A stretch of 64,000 nt of DNA, taken from NCBI RefSeq assembly GCF_021129155.1, contig NZ_JAJOMC010000009.1, positions 1-64,000 on the forward strand, in the 5' to 3' direction. The notes below the pieces were generated by a model, which ran no database searches, had not been told where the DNA came from, and saw only the letters and a list, made by a program, of their open reading frames with translations. Numbering within the stretch: the first letter of the stretch is position 1; the number at the start of each line of letters is the position of its first letter. Made by a program: the position numbers and the translations under genes. The stretch is from Arthrobacter sp. AK04. GTDB taxonomy: Bacteria > Actinomycetota > Actinomycetes > Actinomycetales > Micrococcaceae. Below, in pieces: positions 8,290 through 16,328 of the stretch.

Positions 8290-9555
8290 GTGGCACTGAT
8301 CCGCAGGGTTGCTTTGCTCTCCCTCCACACCTCGCCCATGGAGCAGCCCGGATCCGGGGACGCCGGCGGGATGAACGTGTACATCCGCGAACTGGCCTCA
8401 GCCCTGGCTGAAGCCGGTGTCGAGGTGGAAATCTTCACCCGCTCCACCTCGGCCAACCAGCCTGCCGTCGAGCACCCCGATCCCGGCGTCTGCGTACACA
8501 ACGTCCTGGCCGGGCCCCTGAAGAAGATCCCCAAGGAAGAGCTCCCGGGCCTGCTGCACAGCATGGTGGCCGAGATCGAGCAGATCCGGCGCCGGCAGCC
8601 GCACGGGCGCTACGACGTGATCCATTCCCACTACTGGGTCTCCGGGATTGCGGGGCTGGAACTGTCCGAGCTTTGGGGCGTCCCACTGGTGCACACCATG
8701 CACACCATGGCCAAGGTCAAGAACCTGCTGCTGGAATCCGGTGAGCAGCCGGAGCCGCGGCGGCGTGAACTGGGCGAGCACCACATCGTGGACGGTGCTG
8801 CCCGGCTCATCGCCAACACCAGTGCCGAGGCCGCCGAACTTGTCTCGCACTACGGCGCCACCTATGACCGGATCGACATTGCCCCGCCCGGAGTGGACCT
8901 GGGCACCTTCACGCCTGCCTTCCGGGCGCGGTCCAGGACCGAGCGGGGCATCAGCCCCGGGACGTTCCACCTGGTCTTCGCCGGGCGCATCCAGCGGCTG
9001 AAGGGGCCCCAGGTCCTGGTCAAGGCCGCCGCGCTGCTGCGGAAGCGCCGCCCGGACATCGACCTCCGGGTCACCATCCTGGGGTCCTTGAGCGGCAACA
9101 AGGAGTTCAACCTCCGGCGGCTGGTTTCGGAGGCGGACATGGACGACGTCGTCACGCAGCTTCCCCCGGTGAAGGCACCTGAGCTTGCGGCCTGGTTCCG
9201 GGCCGCGGATGTGGTGGTGATGCCCTCCTTCAGCGAATCATTCGGGCTGGTGGCACTCGAGGCCCAGGCCTGCGGCACACCGGTGGTGGCCACACGGGTG
9301 GGCGGGCTGTCGCGGGCCATCTTCCACGGCAGGACCGGCCTGCTGGTGGACGGCCACCATGCCGCCGACTGGGCCGACGCGCTCGAGGCCCTCTATGACG
9401 ATCCCGCCACCCGCGAGGACATGGGCCGGGCCGCTGCCATCAGGGCCCAGAACTCAGGGTGGGCCCGTACAGCCGCCATCACGCTGGAAAGCTACCATGC
9501 CGCCGTCGACAACTACGTGGGTGGCCGGCTGGTGCAGGCCTTTCCCGCGTCCTGA
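8290..9555 (+). CDS. mshA: D-inositol-3-phosphate glycosyltransferase (mycothiol biosynthesis)
   Basis: A 421-residue GT4 glycosyltransferase. MshA joins UDP-GlcNAc to inositol-3-phosphate, the first step of mycothiol synthesis. Visible signatures are SPMEQPGSGDAGGMNVYIRE at the N-terminus (the GGMNVY loop is typical of MshA), HSHYWVSG, and the C-terminal nucleotide-sugar site PSFSESFGLVALEAQACGTPVVATRVGG. The GTG start has a strong GGAAGGAGG about 5 nt upstream. The inositol-phosphate substrate would come from ino1, which lies about 5 kb away in this window. Confidence 0.94.
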   Translation: MALIRRVALLSLHTSPMEQPGSGDAGGMNVYIRELASALAEAGVEVEIFTRSTSANQPAVEHPDPGVCVHNVLAGPLKKIPKEELPGLLHSMVAEIEQIRRRQPHGRYDVIHSHYWVSGIAGLELSELWGVPLVHTMHTMAKVKNLLLESGEQPEPRRRELGEHHIVDGAARLIANTSAEAAELVSHYGATYDRIDIAPPGVDLGTFTPAFRARSRTERGISPGTFHLVFAGRIQRLKGPQVLVKAAALLRKRRPDIDLRVTILGSLSGNKEFNLRRLVSEADMDDVVTQLPPVKAPELAAWFRAADVVVMPSFSESFGLVALEAQACGTPVVATRVGGLSRAIFHGRTGLLVDGHHAADWADALEALYDDPATREDMGRAAAIRAQNSGWARTAAITLESYHAAVDNYVGGRLVQAFPAS

Positions 9556-9619
9556 TTTCCGGATGGTGCCGGTCCGGCTGCCCAGCGCCGGTTCCCTGGG
9601 TCTGGGTCAGACCATGCGG

Positions 9620-9625
9620 TACCCT
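9620..9625 (+). promoter_or_regulatory. -10 box of the 110-residue membrane protein gene
   Basis: TACCCT, 7 nt before the ATG at 9633, without a Shine-Dalgarno. This supports 9633 as the start, rather than upstream codons that overlap mshA. Confidence 0.45.
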
Positions 9626-9632
9626 CACAGTT

Positions 9633-9965
9633 ATGGGGACAGGATCACAGGATCAAGACGGCCTCGGGCCCGCACCGCGGGCAAAAACGCGCTTCACTGT
9701 CGGGATGCATGCCCTGGTCCTTTTCTGTGTAAATGCCGCCGTCACCACCTTCAGTTCCCTTGCGGTAGGAAGGGGGCCACAGGGGCTTGCCTTGGCCAGC
9801 CTGTATATAGCCTTCACGATTCCCTTGATCCTCTTCGTGATCTTCCTTGGGATTATGTCGATTATCCGCAAGCAAGGCAGGGTCCCGGGGACGATCGCAC
9901 TGATCGCGACGTCAGCGGTGTTTCTTTCCGCCATCTATTCCATGGCCGCAGAAGGCTGGGCCTGA
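9633..9965 (+). CDS. Small integral membrane protein, unknown function
   Basis: A 110-residue protein with three hydrophobic segments: VGMHALVLFCVNAAVTTFSS, then LASLYIAFTIPLILFVIFLG, then TIALIATSAVFLSAIYSMA. The N-terminus is polar (MGTGSQDQDGLGPAPRAKT). No family was recognised. The frame is open further upstream into mshA, but that part is arginine- and proline-rich shadow sequence, and the -10 box at 9620 favours the ATG at 9633. Downstream, an AACAGC/GCTGTT hairpin at 9983-10001 could end its transcript before fhs. Confidence 0.65.
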   Translation: MGTGSQDQDGLGPAPRAKTRFTVGMHALVLFCVNAAVTTFSSLAVGRGPQGLALASLYIAFTIPLILFVIFLGIMSIIRKQGRVPGTIALIATSAVFLSAIYSMAAEGWA

Positions 9966-10049
9966 AGGCCTTCGGCGCCCACAACAGCTGCCAAGGCTGT
10001 TAGCTTAGGGCAAATGCCCGGGCATCAGCCATTCCAGGAAAGGACAATG

Positions 10050-11726
10050 ATGTCTTCCACCCCCAGTGACCTCGACATTGCCAGAGCAGCCCGGATCCGG
10101 CCCATCGAGGACATTGCGGCGGCCGCAGGCATCAATGCGGAGGCGCTGGAGCATTACGGGCGGTACAAGGCCAAGATTGATCCAGCGCGGCTTGACGCGC
10201 CGGCGCCGGCCGGGAAGGTGGTGCTGGTCTCGGCGATGTCGCCGACACCGGCAGGCGAGGGGAAGTCCACCACCACCGTGGGACTCGCCGATTCGCTGGC
10301 ACGGGCGGGCCACAAGGTGATGATCGCCTTGCGCGAGCCCTCGCTGGGCCCGGTCCTGGGCATGAAGGGCGGCGCCACCGGCGGCGGCTACTCCCAGGTG
10401 CTGCCCATGGACGAGATCAACCTCCACTTCACCGGCGACTTCCATGCCATCACGGCCGCCAACAATGCGCTCATGGCCCTGGTGGACAACCACATCTACC
10501 AGGGCAACCAGCTCAATATCGACCCCCGGCGCATGACCTTCAAGCGGGTCCTGGACATGAACGACCGCGCCCTGCGCGAAGTGGTCATCGGGTTGGGCGG
10601 GCCCACCCAGGGCGTCCCGCGCCAGGACGGGTTCGACATCACCGTGGCGTCCGAGATCATGGCGGTCTTCTGCCTGGCCACCGACCTGGCGGACCTTCGC
10701 TCCCGGCTGGGCCGGATCACGTTCGGCTACACCTTTGACCGCTCGCCGGTGACCGTGGCCGATCTTGGTGTGCAGGGGGCGCTGACGCTGCTGCTGAAGG
10801 AGGCCGTCAAGCCCAACCTGGTGCAGACCATCGCCGGCACTCCTGCCCTGGTCCACGGCGGACCGTTCGCCAACATCGCCCACGGCTGCAATTCGCTGAT
10901 TGCCACCCAGACGGCACGGCGGCTAGCGGACATTGTCGTGACGGAGGCGGGCTTCGGCGCCGACCTGGGTGCGGAAAAGTTTATGGACATCAAGGCACGG
11001 ACCGGCGGCCTGGCGCCCTCGGCAGTGGTGGTGGTGGCAACGGTGCGGGCCCTCAAGATGCAGGGCGGGGTGGCGAAGAACCAGCTCACCGAACCGAACA
11101 TCGCCGCCCTCGAGGCGGGGGTGGCCAACCTGCACCGGCACGTCCGGAACGTGGAGAAATTCGGTGTGCCGCCCGTGGTGGCCATTAACAGGTTCTCCTC
11201 TGACTCCGCCGAGGAACTCGACTGGCTGCTGGCATGGTGCGCGGCAGAGGGAGTCCCGGCCGCCGTCGCCGATGTGTGGGGACGCGGCGGCGGCGGTGAC
11301 GGCGGGGATGAACTTGCGGCCCTCGTAGCCAAGACGGTGGCCGGACCCAACAACTTCCGTCACCTGTATGCGCTGGGGCTGCCGGTGGAGGACAAGATCC
11401 GGACCATCGCCCAGGAAATCTACGGGGCGGACGGGGTGGATTTCTCCGTGCCGGCCCTGAAACGGCTTGCCGACATCGAGCGGAACGGCTGGGGCGGCCT
11501 CCCGGTGTGCATGGCCAAGACCCAGTACTCGTTCACGGACGACGCCTCCCGTTTGGGCGCCCCGAAAGGATTCACCATCCACGTGCGCGACCTGCTGCCG
11601 AAGACCGGTGCGGGCTTCATCGTGGCCCTGACCGGAGCGGTGATGACGATGCCCGGGCTGCCCGTTGCCCCGGCCGCGATGCGCATGGACGTGGACGGCG
11701 ACGGCAACCCGGTGGGCCTCGCCTGA
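10050..11726 (+). CDS. fhs: Formate-tetrahydrofolate ligase
   Basis: A 558-residue ATP-dependent ligase making 10-formyl-tetrahydrofolate from formate, feeding one-carbon metabolism and purine synthesis. The P-loop is TPAGEGKST (residues 66-74). Other family segments are [37 protein letters not shown] and the C-terminal [15 protein letters not shown]. There is an ATGATG; the second ATG (10050) has AGGAAAGGA 5 nt upstream and was chosen. It is monocistronic, with a tandem repeat block directly after its stop. Confidence 0.96.
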   Translation: MSSTPSDLDIARAARIRPIEDIAAAAGINAEALEHYGRYKAKIDPARLDAPAPAGKVVLVSAMSPTPAGEGKSTTTVGLADSLARAGHKVMIALREPSLGPVLGMKGGATGGGYSQVLPMDEINLHFTGDFHAITAANNALMALVDNHIYQGNQLNIDPRRMTFKRVLDMNDRALREVVIGLGGPTQGVPRQDGFDITVASEIMAVFCLATDLADLRSRLGRITFGYTFDRSPVTVADLGVQGALTLLLKEAVKPNLVQTIAGTPALVHGGPFANIAHGCNSLIATQTARRLADIVVTEAGFGADLGAEKFMDIKARTGGLAPSAVVVVATVRALKMQGGVAKNQLTEPNIAALEAGVANLHRHVRNVEKFGVPPVVAINRFSSDSAEELDWLLAWCAAEGVPAAVADVWGRGGGGDGGDELAALVAKTVAGPNNFRHLYALGLPVEDKIRTIAQEIYGADGVDFSVPALKRLADIERNGWGGLPVCMAKTQYSFTDDASRLGAPKGFTIHVRDLLPKTGAGFIVALTGAVMTMPGLPVAPAAMRMDVDGDGNPVGLA

Positions 11727-11730
11727 CCCC

Positions 11731-11843
11731 TGCGATCCTCTCTCACCTAATGCGGGCTTTCCGGCGATCCTCTCTCACTTGATGCGGGCTTTCCGGCGAT
11801 CCTCTCTCACTTGATGCGGGCTTTCCGGCGATCCTCTTGCACT
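11731..11843. repeat. Tandem 32-bp repeat, three full copies plus a partial
   Basis: Units at 11748-11779, 11780-11811 and 11812-11843 share the core GATGCGGGCTTTCCGGCGAT followed by CCTCTCTCAC. A partial unit precedes them at 11731-11747. Copies are nearly identical: the first reads TAATG instead of TGATG, and the last reads CTTGCAC instead of CTCTCAC. Three degenerate copies in inverse orientation lie at 13842-13937, beyond the DUF2306, MerR and hypothetical genes. The third unit encodes the last 11 residues of the DUF2306 protein. Confidence 0.9.
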
Positions 11844-12364
11844 TCCCTTGGGTCAGTGTCTCGTGCAGCTGCGGCTTTTGCGGTAGCAGCGGTCCGCGTG
11901 GGCCCGCCCCGAAGGCCTCCCCGCTTCAGCGAAACGAAGATCGCCACCGTGCTCAGCACCACGAGCCCGCAGACGTACGTGACGGAGGAGGGGTCGGTGG
12001 CGAGCAGCTCGGGAATGGCCCGGCCCGGCACAGTCACCGCAAAGACGAAGGCCACGGCGATGCCGATGTAGCTGCCAATCATGTTTCCCATATGCGAGGC
12101 GATATTGCCGCGAACGGCACTGACCAGGCCAAGGGTAACGGTCAGGATGGTGAAGGCCGACAGCCCGTGCAGCCAGCTGAAATGTCCGTCAGTCACAATC
12201 CAGAAACTGCTGAAGCAGACGTAGTACATGGCAGCCACCCACAGGTGGCCCATGGTGCGGTGGATGCTGTCCCGCCGTCGGCGCAGTATCTGCAAGGGCC
12301 CGATGGCCAGAACAAAAAGCGCGGCAACCACATGGCTGGCAAGCAGGACATTCCAAGACTCCAT
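11807..12364 (-). CDS. DUF2306-type multi-pass membrane protein
   Basis: A 185-residue protein with about five hydrophobic segments, for example VLLASHVVAALFVLAIGPLQ, AMYYVCFSSFWIV, LSAFTILTVTLGLVSAV, YIGIAVAFVFAVTV and TYVCGLVVLSTVAIFVSL. The HRTMGHLWVAAMY element between helices 1 and 2 is characteristic of the DUF2306 family, whose function is unknown. The last residues, QEDRRKARIK, and the stop codon are encoded by the 32-bp repeats, so the C-terminus has been replaced or extended by repeat sequence. It is divergent from a MerR regulator and has an operator-covered promoter. Confidence 0.75.
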   Translation of the reverse strand: MESWNVLLASHVVAALFVLAIGPLQILRRRRDSIHRTMGHLWVAAMYYVCFSSFWIVTDGHFSWLHGLSAFTILTVTLGLVSAVRGNIASHMGNMIGSYIGIAVAFVFAVTVPGRAIPELLATDPSSVTYVCGLVVLSTVAIFVSLKRGGLRGGPTRTAATAKAAAARDTDPREVQEDRRKARIK

Positions 12365-12370
12365 AGCCTT

Positions 12371-12429
12371 AGGATAGAGCCACTATCCAAACATGTACAT
12401 CAGGATAGCCGAGGCCAAATTGACTATCC
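12371..12429. promoter_or_regulatory. MerR operator and divergent promoter region
   Basis: Two inverted pairs of the same hexamer are present: GGATAG-agcca-CTATCC (12372-12388), and GGATAG at 12403-12408 with CTATCC at 12424-12429. The first pair overlaps the likely -10 (TATCCT, minus strand, 12371-12376) of the DUF2306 gene, which starts 6 nt later. TGTACA, 17 nt further upstream, may be its -35. The second pair lies about 27 nt before the merR start. This suggests the MerR protein controls both genes. Confidence 0.7.
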
Positions 12430-12456
12430 ATACAGAGGGCAGGGAGAGAGATCGGG

Positions 12457-13080
12457 ATGCAGCTCAATGAACTGAGTCAGCGGTCAGGAGTCTCGACGGC
12501 AAGCATCAAGTACTACCTGCGTGAGGGCCTGCTGCCGGCGGGCGAGGCCATCCATGCAACCCGGGCCGAGTACTCAGCCACGCACCTCGAACGGCTGGAA
12601 TTAATACAGGCGCTCCGCCAGATCGTGGGCCTGAACATCGGGCAGATCCGCGGCCTCGTGAAGATGGCCGACGACGGCGCGCCCCGCCTCGATCTCCTTG
12701 CTGCGGTTCAGCGGGTGGTTCTGAATCTTCAAAACTTCACCACGGCGGGCGGTGGGGAAGCGGCTGAGGCGACTGCCGCCGTCGTACGCCTCCGCGGATG
12801 GCCTGATTTACCAAGTGACGCCCGGAACGCACTCGCTGCCCACCTGGAGCTGATGGCGAGCCTCAAGATTCCTGTATCTGCGACAGTTATGGAGACGTAC
12901 AGCAAGGCGATGGACGACGTTGCCGGCCTCGACATTGCCGCAACGACCGCTCCGGAAAGCACCGACACGCTCATACTCACTGCCGCCGTCGGCATGCATA
13001 TGCACAGCCAGCTTCTACTCAAACTCCTGGCACTCGCCCAGGCCAGCCACGCCATCCGCCGCTACGAGCATGGCGCTTGA
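12457..13080 (+). CDS. MerR-family transcriptional regulator
   Basis: A 207-residue protein with a MerR winged helix-turn-helix at the N-terminus: LNELSQRSGVSTASIKYYLREGLLPAG, then ATHLERLELIQALRQIVGLNIGQIRGLV. The C-terminal 130 residues are mostly helical and hydrophobic, without the cysteines of metal sensors, so a small-molecule effector is more likely than a metal. The Shine-Dalgarno is GGGAGAGAG before the ATG. It is divergent from the DUF2306 gene, with shared operator repeats between them, so that gene is the obvious target. Confidence 0.88.
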   Translation: MQLNELSQRSGVSTASIKYYLREGLLPAGEAIHATRAEYSATHLERLELIQALRQIVGLNIGQIRGLVKMADDGAPRLDLLAAVQRVVLNLQNFTTAGGGEAAEATAAVVRLRGWPDLPSDARNALAAHLELMASLKIPVSATVMETYSKAMDDVAGLDIAATTAPESTDTLILTAAVGMHMHSQLLLKLLALAQASHAIRRYEHGA

Positions 13081-13176
13081 ACGTGTCACGCTCGCGATCA
13101 AGGTGCGCAGGCGTTGCGCAAACCTGTGGGAAGGGAGAGAAGGCTTCGGGCAGCCGCCACAACTGGGCCCCGCCGG

Positions 13177-13695
13177 TCAGTCGGTGGAACTGGTCCTGCT
13201 CACCAAGAGAATCAGCTGATATACATACTCCGGCTGGCCTGAACCAGGCGGCGCGTTCCAGTCCCGGCTGATATAGACAGACACCTGAGTGCGGAAGTCG
13301 GTGGCAGGTGTGGTCTGGCATCCGAAGCTGCTAATGCCGTTCTCGACCGGGCTCTGTGTCTCGACGGAAAGATCGAGGCATTCCGGGAACTTCAAAAGAT
13401 AGCCGGACTCCGTGATCATGCGGACAACATCCGCAGCCTTCGGAGCATAGTAACGCTCCCAGATCCTTTGGATGCCCGGACAACGGACGGCGACGCAGTA
13501 CGCTCCCGGCCCCTTGATGTTCTCTGTCGTCAGCGTCCATTCGTCACTCACCACAAACTGGTCGGCTGCCGCCCTGACGCGCGGGACCGCGGCGGCGCTC
13601 TTGTTGTAGTCCACCGCAAGTAGCGCGGCTATCCCGGCGGAGGGGATGCCAAGGATACAGGCCGCGGCGATGACGCCCTTGTGCCACCCCTTCAT
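13177..13695 (-). CDS. Secreted or membrane-anchored hypothetical protein
   Basis: A 172-residue protein with an N-terminal signal anchor (KGVIAAACILGIPSAGIAALLAV after MKGWH). The exported part has four cysteines (in GAYCVAVRCPG, FPECLDL and SFGCQTT), which could form disulfides. No family was recognised. The gene is convergent with merR and lies inside the segment bounded by inverted 32-bp repeat blocks. Its neighbours give no functional clue. Confidence 0.65.
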   Translation of the reverse strand: MKGWHKGVIAAACILGIPSAGIAALLAVDYNKSAAAVPRVRAAADQFVVSDEWTLTTENIKGPGAYCVAVRCPGIQRIWERYYAPKAADVVRMITESGYLLKFPECLDLSVETQSPVENGISSFGCQTTPATDFRTQVSVYISRDWNAPPGSGQPEYVYQLILLVSRTSSTD

Positions 13696-13841
13696 GCTGC
13701 TCCCCCCGTCAGCGCCATTCCGGTCGGCTCAGTGTAGCGCCCGGCCTGCCCGCCCAACGCAAACGCTCCCCCACCGAGGTGGACTGCTCCCCGGATGTTG
13801 GACTGAGAAATTCAGTTCCGACTTCCGGGAAGCAGTTCAAC

Positions 13842-13937
13842 GGTGAGAGAGCGTCGCGTGGAAACCCACATCAATTGAGAGAGGATCGTCCGGAAACCGG
13901 CGTTAAGTGCGAGAGGGTCTCCGGCTGGACGGGAGGG
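13842..13937. repeat. Degenerate 32-bp repeats, inverse to the 11.7-kb block
   Basis: Three consecutive 32-bp units (13842-13873, 13874-13905, 13906-13937) are diverged reverse-complement copies of the block at 11731-11843. They are recognisable by GTGAGAGAG/TTGAGAGAGGATC and CGGAAACC. The third unit ends exactly where the ino1 stop codon begins. The preceding intergenic stretch (13696-13841) shows no gene. Confidence 0.75.
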
Positions 13938-15023
13938 TTAGCGCTCCAGGTCACCGCGGATAAAGGCTTCCACCTTTTCGCGGGCGAGGTCGTCGTTGAA
14001 CTGCTCCGGCGGGGACTTCATGAAGTAGCTCGAAGCGGAGAGCAGCGGGCCGCCGATGCCGCGGTCCAGGCCGATCTTGGCGGCACGGATGGCATCGATG
14101 ATCACGCCGGCGGAGTTGGGGGAATCCCAGACTTCCAGCTTGTACTCAAGCGACACAGGGGCGTCGCCGAAGTTGCGGCCTTCGAGGCGGACAAAGGCCC
14201 ACTTTCGGTCATCCAGCCACTGGACGTAGTCGGACGGGCCGATGTGGACGTCCTTGGCGGCCAGTTCGGCTTCCACGTTGGAGGTGACGGCCTGGGTCTT
14301 GGAGATCTTCTTGGACTCCAGGCGGTCGCGCTCCAGCATGTTCTTGAAGTCCATGTTGCCGCCGACGTTCAGCTGGTACGTGCGGTCCAGGGTGACGCCG
14401 CGGTCCTCGAAGAGCTTGGCCATGACGCGGTGCGTGATGGTGGCGCCGATCTGGCTCTTGATGTCGTCGCCCACGATCGGGACGCCGGCGGCGGTGAACT
14501 TGTCAGCCCACTCCTTGGTGCCGGCGATGAAGACGGGCAGAGCGTTGACGAAGGCCACGCCGGCGTCAATCGCGGCCTGGGCGTAGAACTCGGCTGCTGC
14601 CTGGGATCCAACGGGCAGGTAGCAGACCATCACGTCAACCTTGGCGTCCTTGAGCGCCTGCACAACGTCCACCGGCTCTTCGGTGGACTGCTCGATGGTC
14701 TCAAGGTAGTACTTGCCGAGGCCGTCGAGGGTGTGCCCGCGCTGGACGGTGACGCCGGTGGGCGGCACGTCGGCGATCTTGATGGTGTTGTTTTCGCTCG
14801 CCAGGATGGCATCGGCAAGGTCAACGCCGACCTTTTTGCCGTCAACGTCAAACGCGGCGACGAACTCGACGTCACCCACGTGGTACTGGCCGAACTCAAC
14901 GTGCATCAGGCCCGGGATCGTGGCCTTGGGGTCTGCGTCCTTGTAGTAGTGGACGCCCTGGACCAGCGAAGCGGCACAGTTTCCTACGCCGACGATTGCA
15001 ACACGAATCGGATGTGAAGACAC
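13938..15023 (-). CDS. ino1: Inositol-3-phosphate synthase
   Basis: A 361-residue actinobacterial-type myo-inositol-1-phosphate synthase, converting glucose-6-phosphate with NAD+ as internal redox cofactor. The Rossmann motif is [16 protein letters not shown] at the N-terminus. [12 protein letters not shown] and [19 protein letters not shown] are the strongly conserved catalytic and C-terminal segments. The start is a GTG (MSSHPIRV) with AAAGGAG 6 nt upstream; the frame continues another 47 codons upstream but without homologous sequence. The product feeds mycothiol (MshA) and phosphatidylinositol synthesis. Confidence 0.95.
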   Translation of the reverse strand: MSSHPIRVAIVGVGNCAASLVQGVHYYKDADPKATIPGLMHVEFGQYHVGDVEFVAAFDVDGKKVGVDLADAILASENNTIKIADVPPTGVTVQRGHTLDGLGKYYLETIEQSTEEPVDVVQALKDAKVDVMVCYLPVGSQAAAEFYAQAAIDAGVAFVNALPVFIAGTKEWADKFTAAGVPIVGDDIKSQIGATITHRVMAKLFEDRGVTLDRTYQLNVGGNMDFKNMLERDRLESKKISKTQAVTSNVEAELAAKDVHIGPSDYVQWLDDRKWAFVRLEGRNFGDAPVSLEYKLEVWDSPNSAGVIIDAIRAAKIGLDRGIGGPLLSASSYFMKSPPEQFNDDLAREKVEAFIRGDLER

Positions 15024-15131
15024 GGAACTCCTTTGAGGACAAACGTCAGCCCGCCGGTGCCACGTCCGGGAAAGGACGACGGCGGTGCGGCAGGCTCTGC
15101 GCCAAAACGGCGCCTTTTCATAGTAACCAAC

Positions 15132-15167
15132 AGAGTGGGACGCGGGGTTGTTCCCTTGTCCCACTCT
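15132..15167 (-). terminator. Hairpin terminator after the aldo/keto reductase gene
   Basis: AGAGTGGGAC (15132-15141) and GTCCCACTCT (15158-15167) form a perfect 10-bp stem with a 16-nt loop. It lies 21 nt downstream of the aldo/keto reductase stop, between that gene and ino1 on the same strand. Confidence 0.6.
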
Positions 15168-15187
15168 TTGGAATCACCGTAACGGAA

Positions 15188-16228
15188 TCAGGCTGGCTGC
15201 TTCCACAGGTTGATGTCCGACTCCACCGCAAACTCGTCGATGGCGTTCAGTTCGTCGGCGGTGAACGCGAGGTTGTTGATGGCGGAGAGCGTATCCTCCG
15301 GCTGGCGCACACTTGAGGCGCCCACCAGGGCTGAGGTGACAGGCGAACCCTTGGGCTGGTCACGCAAGATCCAGGCGACGGCCATCTGGGCGAGGGACTG
15401 TCCGCGGCCTTCGGCGATCATGTTGAGCCCGCGAATGCGGTCCAGCTTCTCCTCGGTAATGGCGTTCTCGGAGAGGAAACGGTCTTTGGCTGCCCGGGAA
15501 TCTGCGGGGATGCCGTTCAGGTAGCGGTCGGTGAGCATGCCCTGGGCGAGGGGTGAGAAGGCGATGGAGCCTGCACCCACCTGGTCCAGCGCTTCGTAGA
15601 GGTTGGGCGAACCGTTCTCGGTCCACCGGTTGAGCATCGAGTAGCTGGGCTGGTGGATGAGCAGCGGCGTCCCGAGGTCCTTCAGGATGCGTGCTGCCTC
15701 GAGGGTCTGCTCGGGGGTGTAGGAGGAGATGCCTGCGTACAGGGCCTTGCCTGAACGGACGGCATAATCCAGCGCACCCATGGTCTCTTCCATGGGAGTT
15801 TCCGGGTCCGGCCGGTGGCTGTAGAAGATGTCCACGTAGTCCAGGCCCATGCGCTGCAGCGACTGGTCCAGGCTGGAGATCAGGTATTTGCGGGAGCCCC
15901 ACTCACCGTACGGGCCGGGCCACATGTAGTAGCCGGCCTTGGTGGAGATGACGAGTTCGTCCCGGTAGGGCTTGAAGTCGTCCTGGAGGTGCCGGCCGAA
16001 GTTCGTTTCGGCTGATCCGTCCGGCGGGCCGTAGTTGTTGGCGAGGTCAAAGTGGTTGACGCCCAAGTCGAACGCGCGGCGCAGGATGGCCCGCTGCTCG
16101 TCGAAGCGCTTGTCATCGCCGAAATTGTGCCACAGGCCAAGGGAGATGGCGGGCAGCTTGAGTCCGCTGCGGCCGACGCGGCGGTAGGGCATGGATTCGT
16201 AGCGGTCTTCCGCCGCGGAATAAGTCAT
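15188..16228 (-). CDS. Aldo/keto reductase, YghZ-like
   Basis: A 346-residue NADPH-dependent reductase of the aldo/keto reductase superfamily. The tetrad is visible: Asp and Tyr in FDLANNYGPPDGSAE, Lys in VISTKAGYYMWPGPYGEWGS, and His in YVDIFYSHRPDPETP. The GYYMWPGPYG loop and the overall length resemble E. coli YghZ, an L-glyceraldehyde-3-phosphate reductase that detoxifies methylglyoxal. The start at 16228 gives the usual length; an ATG three codons earlier (16237) is possible. Neighbours are ino1 and the trehalose operon on the same strand. Confidence 0.88.
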   Translation of the reverse strand: MTYSAAEDRYESMPYRRVGRSGLKLPAISLGLWHNFGDDKRFDEQRAILRRAFDLGVNHFDLANNYGPPDGSAETNFGRHLQDDFKPYRDELVISTKAGYYMWPGPYGEWGSRKYLISSLDQSLQRMGLDYVDIFYSHRPDPETPMEETMGALDYAVRSGKALYAGISSYTPEQTLEAARILKDLGTPLLIHQPSYSMLNRWTENGSPNLYEALDQVGAGSIAFSPLAQGMLTDRYLNGIPADSRAAKDRFLSENAITEEKLDRIRGLNMIAEGRGQSLAQMAVAWILRDQPKGSPVTSALVGASSVRQPEDTLSAINNLAFTADELNAIDEFAVESDINLWKQPA

Positions 16229-16281
16229 GTATTCCATCCTGCCAGCTGTGACCCGCACAACAGGCCAAGGCAGGAAAGTTA

Positions 16282-16309
16282 CGCCGCGGGCGGACACCAG
16301 CCCGCGGCG
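16282..16309 (-). terminator. Hairpin after treZ
   Basis: CGCCGCGGGC (16282-16291) and GCCCGCGGCG (16300-16309) form a perfect 10-bp stem with an 8-nt loop, 20 nt beyond the treZ stop. It is the likely end of the glgX-treY-treZ transcript; the T-tract is weak (TAACTTTCC). Confidence 0.6.
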
Positions 16310-16328
16310 CAACACTGCCTGCACGGGG

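Noticed and set aside
11731..11843. CRISPR-like array
   Set aside because: The 32-bp units are directly adjacent with no spacers, only three full copies, and no cas genes are nearby.
13779..15017. Open frame (412 codons) on the plus strand opposite ino1
   Set aside because: Antisense shadow of the clearly conserved inositol-3-phosphate synthase.
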